64,000 bases of DNA from Fasciolopsis buskii. Taxonomy: Eukaryota; Platyhelminthes; Trematoda; Plagiorchiida; Fasciolidae. The DNA lies in NCBI GenBank assembly GCA_008360955.1, contig LUCM01004650.1, positions 91,241 to 155,240 of the forward strand, written 5' to 3'. The translations under genes were made by a program, and so were the position numbers. Shown one piece after another: positions 48,310-59,790 of the stretch (its first letter is position 1; each line of letters begins with the position of its first letter). The notes under the pieces are model-generated. The model was not told the DNA's origin. It did no database searches and was given only the letters and a program-made list of their open reading frames with translations.

Positions 48310-48726
48310 GGATAATGAGACAATGAGACTTTCAATAAATAAAATTCCGTTTGCTGCTATATTAAAATAATTACTAATCCCATTTAGATAGCGTTTAGTA
48401 TCCGGGATATTATCGTATTCGAGGTTTGTCGGAAGGGCCTTTACTGTTACTGGCAACCGTGGATTTTTGTTTATTTCATGCGGCCTCCAGTGTATTGCAA
48501 TCTCATTTAATGTCTTAGGAATGTAAACGTTTAGAGGGTGTGTTTCAAGACGCAGAATAGTGATTATTGTGCATTCCTGGCCATTTAAGTAGGATTTCGT
48601 TGCCAAACTAACCATGGGGTGCACGAATGTAGGGGACAATACCGAGTAAGTATGCTTGGTGAGTGCAAATTCACAGAACCGTGCGTATGTTTCCAAAGCG
48701 AGATTTCCCCTTCTTCGCGCGGTCAG

Positions 48727-48847
48727 CAGACTGTTTACCGTTTCCCTTCTACTTTGCTTTCCAAGATGGATGACTTTTTGAGCTCATTTCGAGACCAGAA
48801 AATATTAGTCACCTACGTCTGTCGCGATCAGAAGTCACGAAGAATAG
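48727..48847 (+). CDS. Exon candidate, possibly main gene
   Basis: After a pyrimidine-rich acceptor (TTTCCCCTTCTTCGCGCGGTCAG) comes a 40-codon frame, phase 0, one base left at donor GTAACT. It encodes VYRFPSTLLSKMDDFLSSFR and ILVTYVCRDQKSRRI. A second acceptor (CTTTGCTTTCCAAG) would start it at the internal ATG. Phase 0 would fit exon o directly. Confidence 0.5.
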
Positions 48848-49608
48848 GTAACTTCCGGATTTGGAATCTTCTGTCACCAAATAGTATGCCATAGTTGACT
48901 TGCCGGACATATTTCTGGGAGATTAATGGTAGAGTTGTAAAAAAGCAGATAACCAATTCAACCCCTAGTTTCTGTTATTCTACTTGTGGCTGAGAAAAAG
49001 CTGATGTAAGACCTAAATAAATCTTGGATGACATGTAGAAAACTTATTTCTTTCATAGGGAAGATGACCTAAACCGAATTTTTATATGATCACAGTTCAC
49101 CTTTTTTTCCGTACCTACACCACACTACTAATGTCTCGGTATAGTCGGCGTTAATTGTTTCAGGCTTCGAGTTGCCCAGTGTTCCGGAACACCTATCGAC
49201 ATGCTCGTAAATGTTTGTATGTCTCACATATCCTCTAGTGGGGATGCCTTACTTACTGTCATCTTCAGTCTAAGGTGTTCACAGTGGGAAGATGAAGGTG
49301 AATGCCCCGGTTGAGTGATCTTTAGCAGTCAGTCCAGGGAAGATGGCTAAACTCTGATTCCAAACCAACCACGGAAGGTGTGTTATAGGCCCATCGGCAT
49401 CTATGGCAGTGAGTGTATACTATGCGCCCAAGAAGTCTGGCCCCTCCTGGATGAGGTTTTACTGTTTTTTGTACGATCCCAAATCAGACAGATGTAATAT
49501 ACGTAAAATTGTTCGTCATAATTACCATTTTAATTGATGCACAGATGTAGCCGATTGTGGTTTTTATCTTTTATGTCTGGCAACATTCATTCTTTTAATT
49601 TTTTGTAG
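48848..49608. other. Intron-like gap
   Basis: The gap runs from donor GTAACT to acceptor TTTTAATTTTTTGTAG. No feature was recognised. Confidence 0.45.
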
Positions 49609-49716
49609 ATGCTCAGCAACATAATTACCAAACCGATTCCGAACACTTTTTATCAACTTTATGGTTCCATAATGTCCTGTCGTCTGGGGTTGCTACGATG
49701 TCGATTATTGCTGCAG
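49609..49716 (+). CDS. Exon candidate, possibly main gene
   Basis: It has a very strong acceptor (TCTTTTAATTTTTTGTAG). Entered in phase 1, as the previous exon requires, it reads D then AQQHNYQTDSEHFLSTLWFH and ends at GTAGCC with one base over. Entered in phase 0 it would read MLSNIITKPIPNTFYQLYGS and extend to a better donor (GTGAGT at 49759). The phase match favours the first reading. Confidence 0.45.
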
Positions 49717-51005
49717 GTAGCCAGAACAATTCATATCCTTCCAACTGATACTGATGATATGTGAGTTAATAGATGTAACCTGAAATCGTTTACCTCGTAT
49801 CTTTATTTCTTATGGTCCACCTTTGATTTAATTTTTGGCTAAGTATAAATGCTTTTCTTGCCAATTCAAAATGTGCAGAATTGGAGTTTTGTTGAAGAAC
49901 TTTGTTTGTTTTCATGAGATAGCTACTGCTGGCTGGTGCATTACAAACTGACAGTTCATCGCAAACGTTAAATAAGGTAAAAATGCTTTCATTCGTTCAT
50001 ACATGCTATTGGCTTCCATTTTAACTTTCTGTGCATGAACACAGACACCGTCAAAATGCAATTCGTTATCCAATTACTGGTAATACCAAAATAACCGTCA
50101 TTGACCGTAGTCAGTTTCAATTTTCCTGATATTTGCAATAACACTGATGGACAAAAATGAAGAAGGATAAGGCGTCGGTCCGGTAGATTCGTAGATATTT
50201 GCATAATCTTTGGGTGATCTCAGTCCTTGATACTCCGGTCTTTACAAGCCCCAATGAAAAAGCTGTTGATGGGGACGTTGTCTACGCTTGGAGGGTTTAG
50301 ATGAGCGAGCAAAAAAGAGCCCGATTCACAGCTTGCATCCTAGTTATAAAGGTTGCAATGATACACTCCCGGCCAAGGACCCATTAAGCTTCGGACGAAT
50401 TACTTTTATGAATAGGGTTGATGCATGACAGCGATTGCATGCCTAGAGTCACTTACGGGTAATCATCCCGGGACTTGAAAAGCGGCTTCCGAGCAACCTG
50501 GGTGACTCTGGCCGATCACCAGCCTGATAAAACATTTACGCGGATATGGATTGCACTGACCGGTCTTTTCGAATAATTCTGTTATTTCGTCAATTTGGAC
50601 TCGAAAGACTAATCAACTATCGCGGTGGTCATTCTTGACCAATGCACACTTGTCAACAGCCAGGTTAATCTCTGAAGAAAACAAAAATTGCTAATTTTCC
50701 TTTCATTGCAAACTCTGGATGCCGGTTGGAAAAACCCACTTTCAGTTGCAGGAAGATAGAAATCTTTCTTCTAGATAACAGTGAATCACGTTGCTAAGTA
50801 AAAATTCTTGATTACATCATTTTATGTCATGAAATTATTATCGTTCTCACCTGACATCCAGTATGACAATATTTAGATGACAGCAGTATTCTATGGCGAT
50901 AATTTGAAAACAATCTACATTCTAGGAAAGTAACAGTTTATGCTTGATATATACGTGCTCAAGAAATTTCCACGTGTCGAAGTTCTGGTAGACCCTTAAA
51001 AGCAG
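49717..51005. other. Intron-like gap
   Basis: I see no exon, although the phases on either side (1 and 0) do not match, so one is probably missed here. Confidence 0.4.
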
Positions 51006-51097
51006 AGAATCACTTTGGTGAAATGTACAGATTTACGCCGCTTATATCCGGATTCACTTGGCGAAATTGATAACGTCATTGTCTTTGTCCGAGGCAG
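51006..51097 (+). CDS. Exon candidate in a four-exon chain
   Basis: 30 codons plus two bases lie between CCCTTAAAAGCAG and the perfect donor GTAAGT. The product RITLVKCTDLRRLYPDSLGE and IDNVIVFVRG looks like strand and turn rather than helix, unlike the earlier exons. The leftover AG joins T of the exon at 51386 to give serine. Confidence 0.5.
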
Positions 51098-51385
51098 GTA
51101 AGTGCTGGAATATTGGCTTAGGTGGCCGATAGGTCAGATGATAAAAGTACGAGAACTCTGACCACTTGTCTTGCTTGTGTAGGAGTAGTGAAGCTTCCAG
51201 GTTTTGGGTTCATGAGATCCCCCTCCACAAATGACGTCTGGAGGTAATGGGTGATATAGCTACCTGTCCTCATCCATGGATTTGGCGCATCCGAAATCTT
51301 TTCTCCTTTGGCGAGTTGTTTAAGGTATGACTTTGTAGTCGGTCACTTGATATTTCTTGATCTTATTTTCTGTCTGAGCATTCAG

Positions 51386-51422
51386 TTCTGTAAGGCAGCA
51401 ACTAAAACCAGAGTACGTTGGT
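51386..51422 (+). CDS. 37-nt micro-exon candidate
   Basis: The acceptor TTTTCTGTCTGAGCATTCAG is strong. One base completes a serine, then SVRQQLKPEYVG, then donor GTAAGG in phase 0. It is supported only by its phase match on both sides, which could be chance at this length. Confidence 0.4.
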
Positions 51423-52157
51423 GTAAGGTTAACGAGTCACAAACTAAACTGAACATGCCTGTTATTAGTGATAACACAAATTGTCAAAAGTAAACTAGCT
51501 AAACAAATCAGAGTACAAAGGCGATACCAATAATGGCAAGGTAGCAAAAACAGCGGGACTCACGAAAGAACAGGATTAAGAATAATATGGATTGTGCAAG
51601 AACAAAAGAGTTAACAAATTAAAGAATAACGAAAACGAGAATAAGAATAAGAACTTCGAAATCAATTTAATAAGTAACAGTAAAGAGAAATAAATTTACA
51701 AAAATATAGCAATATTAACTTTAAAAAGGGCCAAACGAAAAGAAAAAACGCGGAAGAGATAGTATGGTTATCAGGAAGAGATGAAAAAGGGAAATGGATG
51801 TTCGCATGATTTAAGTATATCGGATCGTTGCATCACCTAAATGTCCCGAGTTATACCAAACTGACTGATATTTGGCCAACTATTCAGAGCAGAATTCATG
51901 TGAGTTCATAATAAAGAACAGAGTATTAAATTTGTCTTTAATGTGGCGTCTGTTTCTAGAATTCACCATTTCTATGCAAGTGATCTGCCAGCTATGAAAA
52001 TGGCTCTAATTTTGACAAATGGTTGTTCATAATTTGAACGCCTAATGGTTTGCATATTTTGATTGTTATTTCCCAATAATTTCCGAAAAACTTCTTTGTT
52101 CGGGGAAACCGACCCCGGGACCGACGTGACTGACTGTCATGCAATGAAATTGTTGAG

Positions 52158-52280
52158 CTTGATCATCCGAATATTTACCTCATTTTGCTTTATCCTACCG
52201 GGATGGAAACAACGAAAGTGACGTGCTGCGCCTACAAACAGCGGATCCGAAGACAAATCGCAGCGAACGAGGGAAGCGAG
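52158..52280 (+). CDS. Exon candidate (41 codons)
   Basis: This is a phase-0 exon, LDHPNIYLILLYPTGMETTK then VTCCAYKQRIRRQIAANEGS, ending at donor GTTAGT. The acceptor (AAATTGTTGAG) has a poor pyrimidine tract, and the frame cannot extend further upstream because of a TGA. The protein-like sequence and phase 0 on both sides are the main support. Confidence 0.5.
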
Positions 52281-52526
52281 GTTAGTATGTACATCGTTTA
52301 GCAGAAATTAATCGTTTTATGTGCTCCAATAACTGCTCTTTGGACTCCTCTTATCACTTACAAACCTCAGACTGTGTGGTGTACTTTATTCCCAGGGAGA
52401 ACCAGAGTAAACATTCGCTCTCATTAGAGCTCAACAATGGTATATTTGCCTCATCTCATCCAAGGTTTGAACTCGGGCTTTATTCTGGGCCACCAGCTCC
52501 TGTTTGGACAAATATGAATTACCGAG

Positions 52527-52637
52527 CTAAGTTTGCAAGATGTTGCCTTCGAGGGAAGCCAGCTATGCACGGCAATTTTGAAGGGAGACAAAGCAAGTGT
52601 CCCGTTAGCTCTAGTCGAATCCCTCCAACCGAGTCAG
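52527..52637 (+). CDS. Exon candidate (37 codons)
   Basis: The product LSLQDVAFEGSQLCTAILKG and ASVPLALVESLQPSQ is helical. Both borders are phase 0, but the acceptor (AATTACCGAG) and donor (GTCTTC) are weak. A second frame on the same strand (52319-52672) is open but needs no splicing and looks less protein-like. Confidence 0.4.
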
Positions 52638-53387
52638 GTCTTCACTACAGGAGGGGTGTATGTCCTAGCTAGCCTGCTTTACCTTTGTTATTTATGGATA
52701 CTGCACACAAGTACTTGTGGGCAACGTGTGGGATTGATCTTTTCTCTGCTTGGCATTGAAATCTAAACAAACTTAATACTGCTAGTTTGTTTAATCTCGG
52801 CAGGAAATGGTGACAGTGATAATGAACCGCTCTGCCCTTTGGTAAGTGAAGGGTTCAGACTCTTGCTGCAATGGAGAATATGCGCCACTGACGAGCTCAA
52901 ATGAGAATGGAATTCTGTCCTACTTCTCCGTGAGTCTAAAGCTGACCGGACAACCCAAGATCAGTCCGTGATAGGTGGAGTCTGTAGGAAAGTCAGCCAA
53001 GCACAGAAAACAAACCCCAAGCCCAGATTCTACGCTACTTCCTTAAATGTAGATTGTATTTAGCGCTAATTGAAGATTATATGGTTTGGCAAATTATTCA
53101 TCATGCGTTATCACTGTCCAATTTTTAATTATTCATTGACAATATACCTACTTAAATAAATGCTCGACTAGCAATATGAGAAACTTCTCGATCAGCTGCC
53201 ATTTGGAACGCTAGCCTGAAGACAAGTCTAACGAGATCAAAAAATGTCACTTCTTACAGACTGTTGCACAAGTTACTCGTTAGCTGGTATACCAAATATT
53301 ACAGATAGTTTTGACTTTTGAGGACAATTCAATATGACAGGGCCCTCCAGATTGGTCAGCTTTAATGCAGGTGGTTTATGCATGGTC

Positions 53388-53458
53388 GGCGGTGGCCAAG
53401 CGGATAAGGTCGTGGCGTTCCCACGTGAAGGTCGCGGGTTCGAATCCTGCCACCGCCG
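53388..53458 (+). repeat. tRNA-like element with perfect box B
   Basis: The acceptor GGCGGTG pairs perfectly with CACCGCC, and the T arm GCGGG-TTCGAAT-CCTGC carries the exact box B GGTTCGAATCC (53437-53447). TGGCCAAGCGGATAAGG is a good box A. However, positions 8-9 and the D stem are out of register and the anticodon stem does not close around a seven-base loop, so I do not assign an isotype. It is best seen as a young tRNA-derived SINE head or tRNA pseudogene. Read on the minus strand it gives GGRIRTRDLHVGTPRP, a frequent false peptide in flatworm gene sets. Confidence 0.65.
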
Positions 53459-54304
53459 GTCAACTTTCCTACCCGACAGCCCTCTGCTGGCCGTGGCCCC
53501 CCTTCCTGAAAAATAATGTACATTGTTATTTCATTAATAAAGGAAGTAAATGATAAAATATAAAAGTTAAAGAATCTTCCTGGTCTTCCGGTCACTTGTT
53601 GAGTATGTTGTGTTAGATTCCAAAGTAGCCAAACAGATGAAAGCACATTTTGAGTTAATGAACTTGTTTTTAAGGGGGCACAAATAAGATTAGATCATTA
53701 GCACTTGATAAATGTGCCCAGAGCAGTTCACTTATATGAACACTTTATTCCACATTAAGGCTTAATGGGTCTAATTAATTTCTGCGTAAACATTATACCA
53801 ACATTGTCTTTTGGGCGAGATAACATAGACTCGACTGCAATCCTAATCATGCCAGTAGAATTTGGGTATGTTGGATTCATATCAGAAAAATGAATACGTC
53901 AGTACTAATTGTCGGCTCTAATACAGCATGAGAAATACAACGATTAGTGTAAGGTGCACTAGTTACACTTGGTGTCATGCTCAATTTAGGCTTGATGGCA
54001 GGTGGGCACACAGGGGTGAATAAACGGAATACGTGTTAGGAAGAGAGCATTACCTTACGCGAGTGAAGCCGTACACAACAAGCACGAGAAAATATTTAAC
54101 AGGAATAAAATGAAAAATGCTGCAACAAGCGTCTTATCCTTCATTAGGGAATGTCTGAGCTGCAAATATTATGAACGCGATAATACCAGAGCTGTTTTCG
54201 TGTGCTTTGCTTTCTTTTATATTTTCAGCGCTGATCCCGTCTTCACTTAACTGCCCCGTTTCGTCAAGTTTTGTTTGCCACAAAGCTTGAAACCAAACAG
54301 TCAT

Positions 54305-54361
<57 letters not shown>
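54305..54361. repeat. Interrupted (TA)n microsatellite
   Basis: A 57-nt TA tract with one TACATA interruption near 54321. Confidence 0.95.
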
Positions 54362-54365
<4 letters not shown>

Positions 54366-57300
54366 AACCTACGGAGTACACAACCTAGGCAGGTTAGGAT
54401 TTTCTTGGCTCACTGGCCGCGACAAAGCTTGTGAAAGATCAGCTGTATTTCTGAATTTTTCTGGCAATCTTTGTTTCGTCCAAGACCCATCGAAATGTGT
54501 GCCACTTTTATTTCCTGGCGGCTGAGTCTGCAGTCACAACGCACTTCACCGAGCCCTACTGAGATTCCTGTTATAGCATGGAGGTGGTATGCCTGCACAT
54601 CTCTAATACGACTGTGGTAACGAATAAAATTGGTCAACTTAGTCGAGGTGATTAGAAACTGTGCACGGAAGTTGTCCATTTCGAACAAATTTGATCAAAA
54701 ATCAAGTTTTGTTTTTCTGTTTATCAGCGTTCGTTCTTTCGTCTGCTAGGACAAAGTGCAGCAGACCCCCATACTATGCTTACTGTACTAAAGTTTACAT
54801 GTAACTAATCTGGAAGCCAGCTCAATATAAACCCTGGAATCAAGCTTTGCAATCAATCAGATTGAGCAAATAGATTTACCAAGCTATCGATTGACTGGCA
54901 CACAGTAGAACGGAAGCTAAAGGAGCGAACGCTATGCTATGTTAGAAATTCTCCTTTGATCTTTTACGAACAAGATCTGACTAGTTGTCCACCTTTTTCA
55001 TAGACAAGAAAACTATGATTCCGAGTACATCTATTCTTACTTCCAACAGCTAACCTGCGTTGTGTTGATGAGTTAAAAAACAGAATAAAATGTGTAAAAC
55101 CGGTGGCCGAGCTGGGATTGGAACACATTTACGGGAGAATTGCTACAGGTGGATCTATTTATCACCTTCATCCCTTTAGAAATTCGTGCTGTACTCACCC
55201 AGTGCTTCTAACAGAAATTCATTGGTGAACTATAAACAGTTAAGTATGATTAGATGGATTATTCACATTGTGACTAGGTAACCCAGTCCTGACCGACTGA
55301 TGATCATGAATTTGAGCGTGTTATTTGATGTAATTGAAGTAACCAAACGTCAGCTAGGGTAGGGTTCAGTCATTAATACTGTGGTAAAAATATGCACTAT
55401 GAATATACCTGTCACAACGGTTGCCAGTGGGCAGATACAGAGTATGATATGGACCAGCCCTTACAAACCGAGATAGACAACTGCATAGCCTTGAATGAGA
55501 ATGCCTAGCTTAAAACGGTCCAGATCACGAGACCTCACCGTCAGTGGACAAACCGTTGACATTGCAAATTCCACAGATTCTATTCCTCCTACCAATGAGT
55601 AAATTCCCAAGTCGGTAGTCTTTCGGTGACAGCAGCCTCTGCACGTTATTTAAATACTTCGCCACATATTAGATAAAAAAGAAAGTAAACAAAATATTTT
55701 AAGGTAAAACAAAGCACGCAAAGCAAACTGCTTGCAGTTTCATCGATACGTTTCTTATGAAAGAGCCACCGCGACCAGACGGTTACATATTTGCAAATTG
55801 TGCCCACGAATTTTGTGAGTTTGAATCATTTCATAACCGGTAACGCTTCACCTGACAGGTTACATCACGAATCAGCCTAGCAACAACGTTAGTGGTAAAC
55901 AAAACATGCCGATCAGTAATTGTGCACATTTATGAGACAAGCCTTTTCTTCCCGTTTTCTACGTGTAAATGTCCGTTATTTGCATTCATGCGTTCACTAA
56001 GCTCATCTCCACACACAGAATGGGAGTTTATTTTGTAAAATGAAAGTAAAATCTTACGACATATAAGTGGTCGTTTAGATGTGATGTGGACATTATCTAA
56101 GTATCGAAAAACGAAAAATTGGCAAAGAACTAGGAAAAAGTAAAAAACAACTAAACCTTAATCTCATTTGTAAAATATCTGCATATTTCAACAAAATTAA
56201 CTGTCCCAGACAAATCCCACACAATAATATTTTCCCCGTACCTGACTCAAAGGGGTCTCTAGTTGGTGATATAGAAATGACTTCAAAATCCGACATTTGA
56301 TGGTTGCACACTCTGATAGAACACTCGTAGTGTTCATTTTTGATACACATCAAAGGTACCTGGTTTGCAAATTGGAAACCCTAGTCCCCCTTATCTCTAT
56401 ATTTTGTCCCGATAGTCTGTTAAGCGTAATAAATGGTGGCATAAGTTTTTATCACTCATAGCATTTCCCAATACGGTTTTACCATCTGGTAAGTCATCTC
56501 GCGTTTTTGCATTCCTGCTTGGTCTACTCTAATAGCATTAGCAAACTGTATTTGCCTAATGGACAATTTCCGGAGAATGCATACAGATCAGTATGATTAC
56601 ATGTGATAAGATAATCGTTTACTGAGTTACCATTGTTTGGATCAGAGTGGTGTGGTGGTTAGTTCGGTTGTCCCAGATTTTCCAAAATCAACTTCATCAG
56701 TAGAGTAGGAAAGTCAGATCATCCCAAAGCGTGGCTAAAGTGTTTTATCATGATCTGGATTAAGCAAGCTAATCTGATCTAGACATAAACATGGTCCACA
56801 TTTTTGGTTAATTATTGTGAATATCTCTAACATTTCTACCGAGAAACAAAACCACCTTGCATTTAGGGTAAAGTGAACGATTTCACGCCAACATGCCTGT
56901 GGACAGTTTGGCTGGCTTCTGAAACAACAGTACCTAAATAGGGATAAGGGAAGGGGAGTGGCTAAACGGGAATGGAAATGAATACAAATTCCAACTGGTG
57001 ATCAGTTTTGGCTATTGGGGAAATGATCGCAATGGTCATACATGGAGTTTATTGTACTAAACAAGTAATAGACAATAAAACTGAGACACGTATGCTGACT
57101 TTGTTTTATTACCGAGTGATTGCGAAACAAAGATGCATTCGACAAAACATTTTCACCGAATAAGTCTGAATATGTTCTTATTTTTATTAAAATCTCATTA
57201 ATCTACCTTTGATAACTGACTTTATAGGTCAGTTTTAAATCACCCACATATTAACCCAAGTTAACAAAACAGTATCCTCTGATGCTTGCAGCCAACGTGA

Positions 57301-59656
57301 TCGGGGATTCCTAAAGGGTAATGTGACCATCTGGGAATAGCCGAACTTTGATTTGAGATTAGTGTTCTAAGACGTTTGTCGTTATAGTTTAAGACTTTCT
57401 TGAATACCTCTGCAGAAATGGGAACTGATGGATTTTTAAACTCAATAGTAATCAAGAACCAGCTGAAAGTTTTTAGATTCCTTAACAAACAAATGTGATT
57501 TGACGGTTCCATTCACTCTCATCTTGTTCCGTTTTCTCGCGGTGACTATGCTAGGTGATCTAGGGCGAATTAGATTATTAGTTAACGGTGATCGAAAACC
57601 GGTACCTTGTCCTATTCAACTCATTATTTGAGGATGCTCCCTTTCTCGCAACATCCCAACACAACTATTTGATGATTTTGCTCGTCTCAAAATTGACAGA
57701 TCACATTAAGCTCAATGGCTTTTATTCGTTGAATCGTATATCAAGCTGCTCAAGTTTATCAACTGGCTAAGGGACATCGTACTTATTAATTCCAATCACC
57801 GAGCGTATCCGCTTTTAGCTGTCGCCATTGAATGAATCTCTTAAAAACAATATTTGTTTCTGTGTGACACGCCATTTCGTACTTAGTGAGAAAAGTCGAG
57901 TAGCAAAATCTATCCATCTGACAACGAATAGCCATTAAGAGTAATTTCTGCAATTGTGCATCAATTAGGTACATCAATCACCTCATTCAGTAAATCAGGT
58001 GTCTTTTTTCGTCCCTGACTGGATGGCACCGAATAGACAATCTGACAGTTTTGGGCATCCGGAAGGAATATTTTTCCATTCATCTTCTTTCCGGATATCT
58101 AGCCACTCAATCATCTAGTTAGTCAATCGGTCCCTTAGTCACGCAGGCAATCAGTCAGTCAACATAATTCATACATGAGCACGCAACCACAAACCAGACG
58201 ATGCTGGTGGCAGTTTTTGTTATGCTGTCAGCAATAATCGGATCACGTGAACACGGGCAAATGTATGGCAAATCGATGGTAGTTGGGCTAGAATTGCGTG
58301 CTCAGAAAACCTCGAAACTTTTATTTCCCAAAATAAGAGGGAACGGTATTAGAAATTATTGTCCCCAAGATGTAATCATTGTGAATGAGAACTAAAACGA
58401 CGAAATGAGGAGGAATAACGATGTAGTCCCATCATTTTGTCCAAATGATGAGCTTATTCACGTTCTTGCTTTAAACGTTGGCAGGTTATGGAAGATATTC
58501 GTCATATTAAAAACAGTTTGATTAATGACAAACAAATTAGGATAGAGTTATTAAGATACGTATACATGTGAACACCTTATTTCATAGGCAGCGTTAAGTT
58601 TTTAAAATTTACATCGACAATCCAGACAATTCCACTTATTCGTTTGTACTTGCATTCGTGACGGTCAAACAATTTATAGCGAAGTTTTATACTCATGTAT
58701 CTGGAAATGGCTTTCCGTATTTCCCATGGAAAATGACGATATTTTCTTCGAAAATCTTCACTTGTCAATACGCCTGATAAATGTCAGTTGAAAAAGGCGG
58801 GCAAAAATCTGTGTCGAGCGAAGGAAAGAGAGCGATATCACGGTTTTCATGTTCCTTAGTTTAGTCACCACTTTTCAAAGGTAAACGGTGGTCATGGGAA
58901 ATTCTGTAGTACTTTTGAACGCTCATTGCACGATATCAACGGCCAAATCACTATTGTGGAAACATGGAATTACAGCGTTGTTTTAACGAAAAGAAAGGTT
59001 GAGGTGTCTGTTCTATTTCTGCCGTAAATCCTCAATCGATTCCATCTAACGAAATCTGTCTCTCGTTCCGACTATCTTTGGCGAGAAAAACCAAGTCGAG
59101 CAGATACAAAATTTGTTTATTGACCAAAATCGAATCGCTTAAACTGGTCACCAATGATCAGCACTAAGTGGCCCATCATTTCTTTGGCTTATCAGGCCCT
59201 ATATTATCAAATGGCTCTATCTGGCAATTATTTTTCTGAGGTGAGTGGTTGAAATAACCAGCGTGACGCGGCCGCAGTTGTGTCGAATATTGAATAAGAT
59301 GATGAATACGACGAACCATCATCCACTACCATTAAACCACAGAAGTGCCTAATCATACCGCGAACTTTTAAAAAGAAGTGTTCCTTCATAAGTAGTGTGA
59401 AAAATCTTTGTCATACTTTGTCTGTCTGAAGGGAAGTCATCAACCGATGGGAGTCGACTACTGTACACAAGCGCTAGCGGCTCTGCATGTTAGTAATGGA
59501 TAGGTTATATATCATAAGACAAAGTTCAGGAGCCCACTGAGGAACTGTCCTGTTGAGTAATGGCTGAGATGTTGAAATCCTAACCCCCCTAACTACTTTC
59601 TTGGCGAACGCATTCTTTTTGACTGAAATGTAGACACCTATGTACCCCAAAGTCCA

Positions 59657-59680
59657 AACAATACAATGCAATACAGTACA
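59657..59680 (+). mobile_element. LINE 3' tail remnant
   Basis: CAATACAATGCAATACAGTACA is an imperfect 5-bp tandem like the tail of the LINE at 11511-11540. Before it, TTGACTGAAATGTAGACA parallels TTGACCGAAATGCGACAT upstream of that tail on the minus strand. It is therefore likely a 5'-truncated relative, here on the + strand. Confidence 0.45.
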
Positions 59681-59719
59681 AGTTGGATGTTGAGACTTCA
59701 TGGCGAGCTATTCGAAAAA

Positions 59720-59790
59720 CTATTCCTAACAGCTGCATAAAGCTTCCATGGTCTCTTTTTGGTGGAATCAAGTGCTGAGTATGCATGACA
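59720..59790 (+). mobile_element. SINE body fragment without head
   Basis: It shares ATTCCTAACA and GCTTCCATGGT.TCTTT.TGGTG with the SINE at 23612-23700. No tRNA-like head precedes it, so it is 5'-truncated or fused to the LINE tail just upstream. Confidence 0.45.

Larger units (their letters stand above)
45483..48726. other. Intron or intergenic stretch
   Basis: It contains one small exon candidate (46087-46135), T-rich stretches near 46800-47000, and the start of the duplicated (GATA)n block. I find no other exon. The 105-codon + frame at 46087-46404 contains the splice donor GTATGT early and is probably not coding over its whole length. Confidence 0.45.

Noticed and set aside
48118..48696. 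192-codon minus-strand frame ending in Ser-Ile-Tyr-Leu repeats
   Set aside because: Its C-terminal third is only the translated GATA microsatellite. The remainder has no splice signals or recognised motif, and the + strand carries a better exon candidate next to it.
51121..51240. Further possible tRNA-like head (GGTGGCCGATAGGTCAGATG)
   Set aside because: It has a box A resemblance only; no box B and no acceptor pairing.
53362..53646. 94-codon minus-strand frame with a GGRIRTRDLHVGT peptide
   Set aside because: It is the reverse complement of the tRNA-like element at 53388-53458.
55100..55175. Minus-strand 3' half of a tRNA-like element (TTCCAATCCCAGCTCGGCCACC)
   Set aside because: Only the T-arm side is suggestive and no matching 5' half could be found.
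58577..58768. Minus-strand basic frame with possible GTAAAT donor
   Set aside because: Protein-like composition, but the acceptor is poor and no adjacent exon on the minus strand was found.
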